A DNA stretch of 6,088 nt from Spirochaetaceae bacterium (lineage in GTDB: Bacteria > Spirochaetota > Spirochaetia > CADAEX01). The translations under genes were made by a program, and so were the position numbers. The notes beneath the pieces were generated by a model. It saw only the letters and a program-made list of their open reading frames with translations. It searched no databases and was not told the DNA's origin. The stretch spans positions 1-6,088 of the forward strand of contig WRFK01000101.1 of NCBI GenBank assembly GCA_009778835.1, given 5' to 3'. Positions 5,534 to 6,088 of the stretch are shown piece by piece. Position 1 is the stretch's first letter; every line of letters begins with the position of its first letter.

Positions 5534-6088
5534 TTGCAAAGGGAAAATTCTTTTTTTGACAAATATATTAATCATGGGATTGCCCCGGTAAATATTATAC
5601 TTGCAGGATTTATTTGCACGCAATATGGAAAAAAAGAAGATACTACTCTTTTTTATTTTATAATAGCGCTATCTCTCCTTTTTGACAAAGGACATATTAG
5701 GGTTTCTATTGATGAAATTACAAGTGAACTGGAAATAGCTAAATTATCAGCAATAGATGATATTGAAAAAGAATTGTATTCTCTTATTGCAAAGGAGATA
5801 TCAGATCCAATAAAAATAATAAAAGATAATCCCAGTATATTTTTACCTGTTGAAAAACTTGAAAAGATTGAAAATGGTAATCCTCAAGAAAATGATCCTC
5901 AAAATAGAGCCCCATATCTTTTGCTTGATGAAGGAAAACAAATTGCCACAGAAAAACTTTATTTTAGAGAAAAAAGATTTACAGATAATTTTTTAAATTA
6001 TCTTAAATCCGCGAGTAAGCAAAAAGAAACCAAAGTATTAAATAAAAAAGATATACTTTCTAAAGTTACTTCTTTTGAAAAGTCCAAC
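5534..6088 (+). CDS. recD: RecD, exodeoxyribonuclease V alpha subunit (N-terminal part, cut by window edge)
   Basis: RecD is the 5'-3' motor of RecBCD. The frame is open for 185 codons to the window end. It starts at TTG 5534 (upstream TTG 5528 and CTG 5531 are too close to the AGGAG). Family landmarks are visible in the N-terminal domain: FYFIIALSLLFDKGHIRVSI matches the conserved segment ending in KGH near residue 50, and PYLLLDEGKQIATEKLYFRE matches the segment where RecD proteins show a yL...R..E pattern. The Walker A motif is not reached, as expected, since it lies near residue 170 or later in this family. Position ten bases past recB in the same orientation makes the assignment strong. 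A repetitive Asn/Pro/Gln stretch (NGNPQENDPQN) interrupts the domain and is probably a surface loop. Confidence 0.85.
   Translation, partial: MQRENSFFDKYINHGIAPVNIILAGFICTQYGKKEDTTLFYFIIALSLLFDKGHIRVSIDEITSELEIAKLSAIDDIEKELYSLIAKEISDPIKIIKDNPSIFLPVEKLEKIENGNPQENDPQNRAPYLLLDEGKQIATEKLYFREKRFTDNFLNYLKSASKQKETKVLNKKDILSKVTSFEKSN

Overview
This is an AT-rich bacterial window. Its core is the start of a RecBCD-type recombination operon: recB is complete and recD is cut by the right edge. Upstream lie a complete Rpn-family (PD-(D/E)XK, YhgA-like/transposase_31) nuclease gene and a GC-rich, hairpin-dense block. The adenine-rich coding style, the RecB/RecD (rather than AddAB) architecture and the Rpn gene would fit a low-GC diderm such as a spirochaete (Treponema-like) or a member of Deferribacterota or Elusimicrobia. 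I cannot fix the taxon from the sequence alone.

Layout. Positions 3-125 hold the 3' tail of an unidentified + strand ORF, whose stop codon lies inside a small hairpin. Positions 108-395 form an island of strikingly higher GC made of nested inverted repeats and an internal direct repeat. It looks like a dispersed, non-autonomous repeat element rather than a gene. After it, the same frame continues into a short hydrophobic C-terminal-like tail (about 393-470), so the element may have interrupted a gene. Positions 471-636 hold a near-perfect palindrome (503-525), a second inverted repeat (588-624) and the ribosome binding site of the Rpn gene (637-1563). Positions 1564-1750 are non-coding with a plausible promoter for recB. 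recB runs from 1763 (or GTG 1751) to 5524, and recD starts at a TTG codon (5534) ten bases past the recB stop codon.

The most interesting signal is inside the Rpn gene. A promoter-like sequence (TTGAAG, 16 bp, TATAAA with an upstream TG), a strong GGAGG and an in-frame ATG at 1339 would produce a separate 74-residue C-terminal protein. That is the genes-within-genes toxin/antitoxin arrangement reported for E. coli Rpn proteins (RpnL/RpnS), and the C-terminal piece also carries a run of four-residue repeats as in that family. The normally conserved Q of the family's EHQS nuclease motif is M here, which raises the possibility that the full-length nuclease is weakened or dead.

RecB and RecD would act together, with a RecC not visible in this window, as a helicase-nuclease on DNA ends. 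The close, ribosome-binding-site-linked spacing indicates co-translation. recC is not directly upstream of recB; the Rpn gene and repeat element occupy that place.
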